Source of the DNA: Ilumatobacteraceae bacterium
Lineage (GTDB): Bacteria; Actinomycetota; Acidimicrobiia; Acidimicrobiales; Ilumatobacteraceae
Direction: 5' to 3'
DNA length: 64,000 bases
Assembly: GCA_021298195.1 (NCBI GenBank)
Contig: JAJTEQ010000005.1
Coordinates: forward strand, 1-64,000
This document shows positions 50,342 to 58,313 of this stretch, piece by piece. Under the pieces are notes generated by a model. The model was not told the DNA's origin. It searched no databases and saw nothing but the letters and a program-made list of their open reading frames with translations. Position 1 is the first letter of the stretch; every line of letters begins with the position of its first letter. Both the position numbers and the translations under genes were made by a program.

Positions 50342-51109
50342 ATGGGTCTGCTCGAGGGGAAGAAGATCGTCGTCACCGGTGTCCTGACCGATGCCTCGCT
50401 CGCGTTCGGGGTCGCACGACTGGCTCTGGACGAGGGAGCCTCCGTCATCTTGACCGGAGCGGGCCGAGCCCTCAGCTTGACCCAACGAACCGCCCGTAAG
50501 TTGCCCGCGGCGGTCGAGGTTCTGGAACTGGACGTGACCGTACCCGAGCACGTGGCGTCGGTGCGCGAGGCGGTGGCGGCGACCTGGGGCTCGGTCGATG
50601 GGGTCGTGCATTCCATCGGTTACGCACCCGAGGTGTGTCTGGGTGACGACTTCATGGCCGCGCAGTGGTCCGACGTCGCCGTGGCCCTGCAGATCAGCGC
50701 GTATTCCTACAAGCACCTCGCCGATGTGTTCGCGCCGCTGATGGGAGCCGGTGGGGCCTTCGTGGGCCTCGATTTCGACAACACGGTGGCGTGGCCGGCG
50801 TACAACTGGATGGGTGTGGCCAAGTCGGCGCTCGAGAGCATCAACCGTTACCTGGCCAAGGAGATGGGCCCCCGCGGCATCCGTTCGAACCTGGTGGCCG
50901 CTGGTCCGGTCAAGACGATGGCCGCCAAATCCATCCCGGGATTCAAGAAATTCGAGGACGTCTGGGACGATCGAGCTCCGCTGGGCTGGGACGTCACCGA
51001 CGGCGAGCCGGTGGCCCGAGCCGTGGTGGCTCTCCTATCGGACTGGTTCCCCGCCACCACGGGATCGATGATCCACGTCGACGGCGGCTATCACGCCACG
51101 GGAGCTTGA
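50342..51109 (+). CDS. inhA: Enoyl-[acyl-carrier-protein] reductase, InhA-like
   Basis: A 255-aa SDR of the FabI/InhA type, the last reductive step of fatty-acid elongation. MGLLEGKKIVVTGVLTDASLAFGVARLALDEG (NADH motif), LELDVTVPEHVASV, VHSIGYAPE near residue 93, LDFDNTVAWPAYNWMGVAKSALES (catalytic Tyr-x6-Lys near 151-158), RSNLVAAGPVKTMAAK and LLSDWFPATTGSMIHVDGG follow mycobacterial InhA nearly throughout. The residues around the InhA Ser94 pocket are similar (HSIGY). A substrate-loop insertion seen in InhA is shorter here. No fabG precedes it. Its stop abuts that of the convergent thiolase. Confidence 0.9.
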   Translation: MGLLEGKKIVVTGVLTDASLAFGVARLALDEGASVILTGAGRALSLTQRTARKLPAAVEVLELDVTVPEHVASVREAVAATWGSVDGVVHSIGYAPEVCLGDDFMAAQWSDVAVALQISAYSYKHLADVFAPLMGAGGAFVGLDFDNTVAWPAYNWMGVAKSALESINRYLAKEMGPRGIRSNLVAAGPVKTMAAKSIPGFKKFEDVWDDRAPLGWDVTDGEPVARAVVALLSDWFPATTGSMIHVDGGYHATGA

Positions 51110-52315
51110 TCAGCGTCCGCTGCGCTCCAGGATGTGGATGCCACAGGCCGACCCGAGACCGATGACGTGAGCCAGACCGACCTTGGCGTCGGCGATCTGA
51201 CGGTTTCCGGCTTCGTTGCGTAGGTGGTGGCAGATTTCCCAGATGTTGGCGATACCCGTCGCGGCGATGGGGTGGCCCTTGGACTCCAGGCCTCCCGAGA
51301 CGTTCACCGGTGTCGACCCGGTGCGCCACGTGGCACCGCTGTTGAAGAAGTCCACGGCACCGCCCTCGGGGCACAGCATCAAGTTGTCGTAGTGCACCAA
51401 CTCGGCCGTGGCGAAGCAATCGTGCAACTCGACCAGGTCGAGATCCGACGGTGCGACTCCGGCCTGCTCGTAGGCGATCTTGGCGGCGTTGCGCGTCAGG
51501 GTGTTGACGTCGGGAAGAACCTGACACGACTCCTGGTAGGGGTCGGTGGTGAGCACCGATGCCGACACTTTGATGGCGCGGCGCTGTTGCTCGAGGGACA
51601 GCGTCTTCAGGGTCTCGCCCGAACAGACGACCGCGGCCGCGGCGCCATCGCAGTTGGCCGAACACATCGGACGGGTGTTCGGGTACGCGATCATCATGTC
51701 GTTCATGATCTCGTCGAGAGTGAACTGCTTCTGGTACGCGGCCATCGGGTTGAGCGTCGAATGGGCGTGGTTCTTCTCCGAGATGCGAGCGAACAGTTCG
51801 AAGGAAACCCCGCCGTACTTGTGGCCGTACTCCATGCCGACCTGGGCGAAGGTGCCCGGCATGGTGTCGGTGCCGATGCGGCCGTCGGTCGGAGCAACGC
51901 TCCCGAAACGACCCTTGGGCTCCCATTTGTTGCCGTCCTTCTTGGCGCTACCGCCCCCACCGAGCAATCCCGCGCCGGCGAGCTTTTCGGCGCCGACGGC
52001 CAATCCGAACTTCACCTCACCGGCCTTGACGGCCATGATGGCGGTGCGCAGGGCGGTTGCACCGGTGGCGCAGGCGTTGGTGACGTTGTACACCGGTATG
52101 CCCGTCTGACCGACCTGCTTCTGCAACATCTGACCGAATCCGCCGCCACCCATGAGGTTTCCTGCGGCCAGAACGCCGATCTCGCGCATGCTGACACCGG
52201 CATCGGTCAGCGCGGCCATGACCGCCTCGGCGCCGAGGTCGACGATGTCCTTGTCGGAGTGCTTACCGAACTTGGTCATCGCGATTCCGAGAATCCAGAT
52301 GTCGTCACTGGCCAT
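51110..52315 (-). CDS. Thiolase-family acyltransferase / lipid-transfer protein
   Basis: A 401-aa thiolase-fold protein. The nucleophilic Cys is in NVTNACATGATALR near residue 82, the catalytic His in ESKGHPIAATGIAN near 350, and the C-terminal GLGSACGIHI contains the second cysteine position. The closest style is the SCP2/Ltp-type thiolase used in sterol or acyl-chain degradation rather than biosynthetic AtoB. The small zinc-ribbon gene upstream is a common partner: such pairs form a thiolase-OB complex acting on acyl-CoA side chains. AAAGGA lies 7 bases before ATG 52315. Confidence 0.85.
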   Translation of the reverse strand: MASDDIWILGIAMTKFGKHSDKDIVDLGAEAVMAALTDAGVSMREIGVLAAGNLMGGGGFGQMLQKQVGQTGIPVYNVTNACATGATALRTAIMAVKAGEVKFGLAVGAEKLAGAGLLGGGGSAKKDGNKWEPKGRFGSVAPTDGRIGTDTMPGTFAQVGMEYGHKYGGVSFELFARISEKNHAHSTLNPMAAYQKQFTLDEIMNDMMIAYPNTRPMCSANCDGAAAAVVCSGETLKTLSLEQQRRAIKVSASVLTTDPYQESCQVLPDVNTLTRNAAKIAYEQAGVAPSDLDLVELHDCFATAELVHYDNLMLCPEGGAVDFFNSGATWRTGSTPVNVSGGLESKGHPIAATGIANIWEICHHLRNEAGNRQIADAKVGLAHVIGLGSACGIHILERSGR

Positions 52316-52366
52316 GATGATTCCTTTGGTCGTTGTCTTGGGAGAGATTACGGGAACAGCGGGCGG

Positions 52367-52762
52367 TCACGATGCCGGTTCGAAGCCGAACCCCACGGCC
52401 TCGACACCCTCGTCGTCGGTACCCAGGCTGTAGGTGGTCAAACGAACCTTCATGCCCAGGGTGACCTTGTCGGGGGTGGGGTCGACGTTGATGACGTTGC
52501 CCCGAACGCTCGTACCCGCACAATCCACGATGCCGGCCACGAAGGGCACCGGAACCCCGGGAGCGGCGAAGGCCACGATCGTGAACGCCTTGAGCACGCC
52601 CTCGGTGGCCACGGCCGCCTTGCGGAACTCCGTCCCGAAGCAGTTGGCGCACGCGTTACGACGATCGAAGAAGCGCGCTCCGCAGCCGGTGCATTCGTTG
52701 GCCACGAGGTGCGGACGATCGCCGAGTTCGAGGTAATTGACGTGCGGAATCTGGGTGGACAT
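52367..52762 (-). CDS. Zn-ribbon OB-fold protein (DUF35 type), thiolase partner
   Basis: A 131-aa protein: N-terminal zinc ribbon with two CxxC pairs (ECTGCGARF and ACANCFG, about 24-43), then an OB-fold (VLKAFTIVAFAAPGVPVPFVAGIVDC onward to about 110). These DUF35/ChsH2-like proteins bind acyl-CoA and work with thiolase-like enzymes; the thiolase gene follows after 51 bases. ATG 52762 is supported by GGGAG 6 bases upstream; GTG 52768 lies in frame. Confidence 0.87.
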   Translation of the reverse strand: MSTQIPHVNYLELGDRPHLVANECTGCGARFFDRRNACANCFGTEFRKAAVATEGVLKAFTIVAFAAPGVPVPFVAGIVDCAGTSVRGNVINVDPTPDKVTLGMKVRLTTYSLGTDDEGVEAVGFGFEPAS

Positions 52763-52791
52763 GTTCACTCCCGGAGCGTGCGGATGGTCGT

Positions 52792-52797
52792 ACCCTA
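52792..52797 (-). promoter_or_regulatory. Candidate -10 hexamer of the Zn-ribbon/thiolase operon
   Basis: TAGGGT on the minus strand, about 29 bases before ATG 52762, giving a leader of about 22 bases that includes the GGGAG Shine-Dalgarno. Confidence 0.4.
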
Positions 52798-52831
52798 AAC
52801 CTCGCGGGACATTCGGGAGAAACCGGCTCGC

Positions 52832-53482
52832 TCACCACGTCCCCCGATGGATCACGTCGGCGGCGGGTCGTCGCGGTCGCCGGGTCGCCGAGCCGGTGGG
52901 CTGGTCGTCGGGGCTCCGATTCCCGACCGCGACGGCACCCACACATTGGATCGTCGACGGAACTCCGAATTGGCTCAGGGTGTCCCGAGGAGGACCGAAC
53001 AGTCCGAACAGCAATGCGCCCCACCGCCGCTCTTCGATCAGGAGCAAGAGGTTCTGGGCCGCCATCGCCGAATCCGTCAACCAGTAGGGGCAGGACCACG
53101 ATTCGCGCTGCTCGAGGCCGTGACCGACCTTGTCCGGTTCGGCGTATCGCGTGGTGTAGGCCTCGGGATCGGCGAGCACCAGAACGATCTGAGAACAGTC
53201 GACGACACGCGGGGCTCGCGCCGCGAACCATTCACCGGCTCCCGACACGGCGAAGAAGCGGTCCTTGTCGGCTCCATCCAGCACCAGGAAGTGGGACCCT
53301 TGGGAAAACCCCGCCGACGGTGCGCGACGTGCGATGTCGCAGACCTCGAGAAGTTCCTCGGTCGTGGGGCCGCCCGCGAAGGACCGGGTCATGCGCCGAC
53401 GCCGGATGATGGACGTCAGGTCGTCGGACAAGGCCTCAGCGACGCCCGAGTTTGACGAGATCCTCCGCCATGGTCCAACCAT
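52832..53482 (-). CDS. Nitroreductase-family protein
   Basis: A 216-aa flavoprotein-type sequence. IIRRRRMTRSFAGGPTTEELLEVCDIARRAPSAGFSQG (about 25-62) is the FMN-phosphate binding N-terminus of nitroreductases; TDSAMAAQNLLLLIEERRWGALLFGLF near 135-162 is the conserved helix, and a Pro/Arg-rich tail follows. Substrate unknown; actinobacterial relatives sit near F420 or FMN redox genes. ATG 53482 overlaps the upstream gene by 47 bases; no better start with a Shine-Dalgarno was found before residue 25, so the start is uncertain. Confidence 0.78.
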   Translation of the reverse strand: MVGPWRRISSNSGVAEALSDDLTSIIRRRRMTRSFAGGPTTEELLEVCDIARRAPSAGFSQGSHFLVLDGADKDRFFAVSGAGEWFAARAPRVVDCSQIVLVLADPEAYTTRYAEPDKVGHGLEQRESWSCPYWLTDSAMAAQNLLLLIEERRWGALLFGLFGPPRDTLSQFGVPSTIQCVGAVAVGNRSPDDQPTGSATRRPRRPAADVIHRGTW

Positions 53483-54140
53483 GGACGATCAAGGACCCAC
53501 CGGCCGACGACATCACACCATCGAACAGATTCACGATGTCCGGGGCGATCTTGTCGGGCTTGGCGGATTCGAAATCGAGGAAACCCGAGCGACCTTTCTT
53601 GCCGACGATGAAGGTCTTCTCGTCGTAGTTCGCGTCCACTCCGAATCGACGGGCGAGACGACGCCCCCAGGCACGTTCCTCGCCGACCGCACGATGTCCC
53701 GGTCTCGGGATCAGCTCGCTCAATTGTTTGAAGGCGTCCAACCCGTCGGCCGAGACGAATCGGCTGCCGACCACGACGTCCTCGTCGGGGAACGCCATCA
53801 AGGCGCGGTGGAACGCTTCGCTCATCAGGCCTTTCAGGACCGCATCGCGTTTCCCCGAACGCTTCACGCTCAGGAGCCCGATCAGGACGCACGGAGTTCC
53901 CCCGATGCGTTCGAGCGTCGAGAAGGTGAATCCGTGGAGCTTGCCGGATTCGGTGGCCGTGGTGCAGAGAACCCACTCCTCCTTGGCCGTATTGAGTCGC
54001 GCGAGATCGAAGGCGCCGCCCATGGCGGCCATGTCCTCGATTTCGGCCTCGGAGAGGGCCGCACAATCCCGCGTCTCGACCTCCACCGACATCCGAACCC
54101 GTACTCCCAACCTCGAAGGCCGCTCCCCCGACGACTCCAT
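53436..54140 (-). CDS. Hypothetical protein, possibly GNAT-like fold
   Basis: A 234-aa protein. The region MSVEVETRDCAALSEAEIEDMAAMGGAFDLARL, then KEEWVLCTTATESGKLHGFTF and a GGTPCVLIGLLSVKRSGKRDAVLKGLM stretch (about 78-105), resembles the beta strands and phosphate loop of GNAT acetyltransferases, but key motifs are not clear; the later half (YDEKTFIVGKKGRSGFLDFESAKPDKIAPDIV) is unplaced. Known relatives in related actinobacteria are hypothetical. ATG 54140 is taken; ATG 54092 (residue 17) fits the homology start about as well. It lies 37 bases downstream of dnaE. Confidence 0.65.
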   Translation of the reverse strand: MESSGERPSRLGVRVRMSVEVETRDCAALSEAEIEDMAAMGGAFDLARLNTAKEEWVLCTTATESGKLHGFTFSTLERIGGTPCVLIGLLSVKRSGKRDAVLKGLMSEAFHRALMAFPDEDVVVGSRFVSADGLDAFKQLSELIPRPGHRAVGEERAWGRRLARRFGVDANYDEKTFIVGKKGRSGFLDFESAKPDKIAPDIVNLFDGVMSSAGGSLIVHGWTMAEDLVKLGRR

Positions 54141-54177
54141 TCTGCCACTTCGCTCGCTCGGGGAGCGAAACGACGGG

Positions 54178-57100
54178 TCAGCGAATCACGCCCACCCCGA
54201 AGGCCACCCTCAACGGAGGAATCACGCGGTCGACATCGACGGCGAACTCGGATCCCAAACGGAGAACACGGGACCCTCCGAGATGGATGAACACTTGGGC
54301 GTCGCCCGGATACGCCGACAGGATCTCCTTGAGACTCGACACGGTCTCGGGATCGAGGGCCACCGCCGGAAGGTTCAATCGCAGTTCCGGGGCCCTCGCC
54401 TGCAACACCAGGGGGGTCACCTCCAGCGCCGAGACGGTCATGCGATCGTCTCCCGCTTGGCGATTGACCCGCACCTTGACCGCCACGATCGCCTCGTCGG
54501 CGATCTTGTGACCGTGCTGTTGGAGAGTGCGGGTGAACACCGTGACCTCGACCCCACCGTGGAGGTCTTCGACCTGGAGGATCGCCATGGGGTCACCCTT
54601 CTTGGTGACCTTGCGCTCCACCTTGGTGATGATGCCCGCGATCGTGGCGATCGTCCCCGGTTCGGCGTCCTCGAGCAGCGACGTCACGGTGGTGGCATAG
54701 CGACGCAAGGTTCCTTCGTGGCCGAACAAGGGATGATCGCTGATGTACAGCCCGAGCAACTCCTTTTCGAATTTGAGTTTCACGGACTGCTCGAACTCGG
54801 AGTCCGGAATGGGGATGTCCAGATCGAATCCGCCCTGGGCCGGGCCGGTCTCGACCGAGTCGAACAGGCTCATCACCCCTTGATCCGCTTCGGCACGACG
54901 CGAGATGGTGTCGTCGATGATCTGCTCGAAGACGAACATCAGGCCCTGACGCGTGTGACCCATCGAATCGAAAGCTCCGGCCTTGATGAAGGATTCGATG
55001 CCCTTCTTGTTCAAACATTCGGTGGGCACGGACATGCAGAAATCGTGGAACGACGAAAAGACCCCGTGCACCTTCCGGTGAGCCACGATTTTCTCGCAAA
55101 CGGCGGATCCGACACCCTTGATGGCGCTCAATCCGAAGTGAATCAACCGATTCTCCGGATCGGAGATGAAGTCCACGTCGGAAACGTTGATGTCGGGTTG
55201 CTTGACCGTGATTCCGCGGGCTCGCGCATCGACGAGGTAGCCCGCGGCTTTGTCGAGGTTCGCCTTGACGCTCGTGAGCAAGGCGGCGAAATACTGGACC
55301 GGATAGTTGGCCTTCAGGTACGCGGTTTGATAGCAGATGTATCCGTAGCCGAATGAGTGGCTCTTGTTGAACGCGTAGTCGGCGAAGTTCTCGATGATGT
55401 CGAACAGCTGCTCGCCCAGCACTCGACCGTACCCCGCGTTTTCGCATCCCTGCTCGAACTTGGAGCGCTCCTTCTCCATCAGTTCGCGCACCTTCTTGCC
55501 GCAGGCCTTGCGCAAGTTGTCGGCCTCGGCCAAGGAATATCCGGCGAAACGCTGCGCCACGCGCATCACGCTCTCCTGATAGATCATGAGACCGTAGGTG
55601 TCGCCCAGGACTTCCCGGGCATCCGGATGGAAATACTCGACCGGCTTGCGTCCGTTCTTGCGATCAGCGAAGTCGTAGTGCATGTTCACGCCCATCGGTC
55701 CCGGCCGATACAAGGCGATGACGGCCGAGACGTCCTCGAACGTGGACGGGTTCATGGCGCGCAGCAGTTGCTGCATCGGCGGAGACTCGAGTTGGAACAC
55801 GCCGGTCGTGTCGCCCCGGGCCAGGAGGTCGAAGGTGGTCGCATCGTCGAGGGGGACGCGATCGATGTCGAAGTCCGGCTCACTCGAGCGAATCAACGCC
55901 ATCGTGTCGGTGATGACGTCGAGATTTCGCAGTCCGAGGAAATCCATCTTGAGCAGACCGAGGTCCTCGACACCGTGCATTTCGTACTGCGTCGTGACCG
56001 GAGCCTCCTCGATGGGCTTTCCGGCTTCGGGTTTGCGTTGCACCGGAAGGTATTCGGTGAGTTCCTCCTTGGAAATGACCACCGCGGCGGCGTGGATACC
56101 GGTGGACCGACGCAAGCCCTCGAGGCCCTTGGCGACGTCGATCACGTGCCGCAGGTCCTCGTCGCTCTCGTACAGGTCGCGAAGTTCCTGGGCGGCCTGG
56201 TAACCGCTCTCGTGTTTGGGGTGCTTCTCGAGACAGAACCGCAACGGAGTGTCACGTCCCATCACCACCGGCGGCATCGCCTTGGCCAGTCGATCTCCCA
56301 CGGAATAGGGGTGGCCCAACACGCGAGCGGCGTCACGCACCGCGTTTCGCGCCTTGATGGTGCTGAAGGTGATGATCTGGGCCACGTGCTCGCGCCCGTA
56401 GGTTTCGGTCGCATAGCGAATCATCTCGTCCCGGTAGCGAGAGTCGAAGTCCATGTCGATGTCGGGCATGGAGATTCGACTGGGATTGAGGAACCGTTCG
56501 AAGAGGAGGTCGTATCGAATGGGGTCGATCTCGGTGATGCCGAGGCAATACGCGACCGCACACCCCGCGGCCGATCCCCGACCGGGTCCGACCCGGATGT
56601 TCCGGCTCCGGGCGTAGCGGATGAGGTCCCACACGATGAGGAAATACGAGGCGAACCCCATGTCGCCGATGACCTTGGATTCGTACGCCAGTCGCTCGAC
56701 GATCGTCGGATCGAGGTTGTCGCCCCAGCGACGCCGCGCTCCTTCCCGGGTGAGATGATCGAGATAGGCGGCGTCATCGGCGAAGCCGTCGGGCACCGGG
56801 AAACTCGGCAACTGCGGCTTGCCGAACTCGATGGTGACGTCGGCGCGCTCGGCGATCCACAACGTGTTGTCGCACGCCTCGGGCAACTCGCTGAACACGT
56901 GACGCATCTCCTGCGCCGTCTTCAGATAGTGCTCGGTGCCGTCGAAGCGAAATCGTTTCGGGTCGTTCTTGAACGAGTTGGTCTGCACACAGAGAAGGGC
57001 GTCATGACTGTCGGCGTCGTGGCGATGGGTGTAGTGCGAGTCGTTGGTGGCCAGAAGCGGGGCACCCAGGTCCTGGGCGATGCGCAGCAACATGGGGTTC

Positions 57101-57699
57101 GTGCGCTTCTGGGAAGGAATCCCGTGGTCCTGCAATTCCACGAACAGGTTGTCCTTGCCGAAGATCTCCTGGAGTCGGGCGGCCTTGGCCAACGCGTCGT
57201 TGTAGTCGTCGCGCAGGAGCGATTGCAGCACGTGGCCACCCAAGCACCCGGTGGTGGCGATGAGACCCTCGTGATGCCGTTCGAGAAGTTCCCAATCCAT
57301 CCGGGGCTGGTAGTAGTAGCCCTCGAGGAAGGCCAGGCTGGAGAGCTTGATGAGGTTCTTGTACCCGACGTTGCTCTCGGCCAACAAGGTCAGGTGGTAG
57401 TACAGCTTTCGGCCACCCTCGGTCTCACCGCCCGAGTCGTCCATCAAGCCTCGTCGGGTGGGACGTTCGAAACGCGTCTCGTACGCCAGGTACGCCTCGG
57501 TTCCGATGATCGGTTTCACTCCCTGGGCGCGACACTCCTTGTAGAAGTCGAGAACGCCGTACATGTTTCCGTGATCGGTCATCCCGAGCGCGGTCTGGCC
57601 GTCCGCCACCGCTTTGGCGACCAGTTCGTCGAGTTTGGCGGCACCATCGAGCATCGAGAACTCGGTGTGCACGTGCAGATGCGCGAAGGAATCGGCCAT
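54178..57699 (-). CDS. dnaE: DNA polymerase III alpha subunit
   Basis: A 1173-aa replicative polymerase. The PHP domain starts FAHLHVHTEFSMLDGAAKLDELV (4-26) with MTDHGNMYGVLDFY; the polymerase core contains SRNIRVGPGRGSAAGCAVAYCLGI near 385, the catalytic MPDIDMDFDSRYRDEMI near 425, YEMHGVEDLGLLKMDFLGLRN near 575, and ADNLRKACGKK near 730; a helix-hairpin-helix region (GLSAIKGVGSAVCEKI near 858) and the OB-fold (ATIAGIITKVERKVTKKG near 1020) follow. It is DnaE1-type by length and lacks the tail seen in DnaE2. A strong AAGGAGGTG Shine-Dalgarno precedes ATG 57699. Confidence 0.96.
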   Translation of the reverse strand: MADSFAHLHVHTEFSMLDGAAKLDELVAKAVADGQTALGMTDHGNMYGVLDFYKECRAQGVKPIIGTEAYLAYETRFERPTRRGLMDDSGGETEGGRKLYYHLTLLAESNVGYKNLIKLSSLAFLEGYYYQPRMDWELLERHHEGLIATTGCLGGHVLQSLLRDDYNDALAKAARLQEIFGKDNLFVELQDHGIPSQKRTNPMLLRIAQDLGAPLLATNDSHYTHRHDADSHDALLCVQTNSFKNDPKRFRFDGTEHYLKTAQEMRHVFSELPEACDNTLWIAERADVTIEFGKPQLPSFPVPDGFADDAAYLDHLTREGARRRWGDNLDPTIVERLAYESKVIGDMGFASYFLIVWDLIRYARSRNIRVGPGRGSAAGCAVAYCLGITEIDPIRYDLLFERFLNPSRISMPDIDMDFDSRYRDEMIRYATETYGREHVAQIITFSTIKARNAVRDAARVLGHPYSVGDRLAKAMPPVVMGRDTPLRFCLEKHPKHESGYQAAQELRDLYESDEDLRHVIDVAKGLEGLRRSTGIHAAAVVISKEELTEYLPVQRKPEAGKPIEEAPVTTQYEMHGVEDLGLLKMDFLGLRNLDVITDTMALIRSSEPDFDIDRVPLDDATTFDLLARGDTTGVFQLESPPMQQLLRAMNPSTFEDVSAVIALYRPGPMGVNMHYDFADRKNGRKPVEYFHPDAREVLGDTYGLMIYQESVMRVAQRFAGYSLAEADNLRKACGKKVRELMEKERSKFEQGCENAGYGRVLGEQLFDIIENFADYAFNKSHSFGYGYICYQTAYLKANYPVQYFAALLTSVKANLDKAAGYLVDARARGITVKQPDINVSDVDFISDPENRLIHFGLSAIKGVGSAVCEKIVAHRKVHGVFSSFHDFCMSVPTECLNKKGIESFIKAGAFDSMGHTRQGLMFVFEQIIDDTISRRAEADQGVMSLFDSVETGPAQGGFDLDIPIPDSEFEQSVKLKFEKELLGLYISDHPLFGHEGTLRRYATTVTSLLEDAEPGTIATIAGIITKVERKVTKKGDPMAILQVEDLHGGVEVTVFTRTLQQHGHKIADEAIVAVKVRVNRQAGDDRMTVSALEVTPLVLQARAPELRLNLPAVALDPETVSSLKEILSAYPGDAQVFIHLGGSRVLRLGSEFAVDVDRVIPPLRVAFGVGVIR

Positions 57700-57713
57700 G
57701 TCACACCTCCTTG
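57700..57713 (-). promoter_or_regulatory. Strong Shine-Dalgarno of dnaE
   Basis: AAGGAGGTG on the minus strand ending 5 bases before ATG 57699, nearly perfect complementarity to the 16S 3' end. It fixes the start against longer versions of the frame. The rest of the 110-base gap to bpa holds no clear promoter by eye. Confidence 0.7.
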
Positions 57714-57809
57714 TCGTTGAGCGTCGTCGAAAACCCTGGCGAGCCATCCGTACGCACGGGCCGACGTGGGGCCCGAATCACACGGATGTCATTCGAGAGT
57801 ATCAGCCGC

Positions 57810-58301
57810 CTAGAGGTAGGTTCCGGGGCGCTCGTCCGTCGCCACCGGGACCCCGTGGACCTGGTCGGGTTGCGCCAAACGCCGCATCTGGTCGAATTGC
57901 TGTCGGGCCGCGATCTGTTGGGCGAAGAGCGTCGCCTGGATGCCGTGGAACAGTCCCTCCAGCCAGCCGACGAGCTGGGCGTGGGCGATCCGCAACTCCG
58001 CGTCCGATGGGGCCTCCTCGGAGAACGGCAGGGCGAGCAGCCGCAGTTCCTGTTGCAGATCGGGAGAGAGAGCGTCGGCCAACTCGACGATGGATCGTTC
58101 GTAGATCTCGGCCAAACGCTCGCGACTCGGCTGATCGAGGGCCACCGTGCGGGCCTCTTCGAGAAGTTGCTTGATCATCGAGCCGATTCGCATCACTTTG
58201 CCCGGCTCGGTGATGCTCCCGTTGGGTGGAGCTTCAGTCGTGTTCGATTCCGGCCCGGATGTCAGTACCTCGTCGGGGGCGTGAATGGGTTGATCGCTCA
58301 T
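57810..58301 (-). CDS. bpa: Bacterial proteasome activator (Bpa/PafE family)
   Basis: A 163-aa helical protein of the DUF2587 family. KVMRIGSMIKQLLEEARTVALDQPSRERLAEIYERSI (about 35-71), LPFSEEAPSDAELRIAHAQLVGWLEGLFHGIQATLFAQQIAAR (about 91-133) agree closely with mycobacterial Bpa (Rv3780). The last four residues, GTYL, correspond to the GQYL motif that docks into the 20S proteasome and opens its gate. Bpa forms a dodecameric ring and feeds unfolded proteins without ATP. Its presence predicts a proteasome elsewhere in the genome. A CATAAT hexamer lies 6 bases before ATG 58301. Confidence 0.92.
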   Translation of the reverse strand: MSDQPIHAPDEVLTSGPESNTTEAPPNGSITEPGKVMRIGSMIKQLLEEARTVALDQPSRERLAEIYERSIVELADALSPDLQQELRLLALPFSEEAPSDAELRIAHAQLVGWLEGLFHGIQATLFAQQIAARQQFDQMRRLAQPDQVHGVPVATDERPGTYL

Positions 58302-58307
58302 GAGACG

Positions 58308-58313
58308 ATTATG
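58308..58313 (-). promoter_or_regulatory. Candidate -10 hexamer of bpa (leaderless)
   Basis: CATAAT (5 of 6 to consensus) on the minus strand, 6-base spacer, then ATG 58301. It overlaps the TAA stop of the upstream phosphodiesterase gene (58309-58311). Confidence 0.5.
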
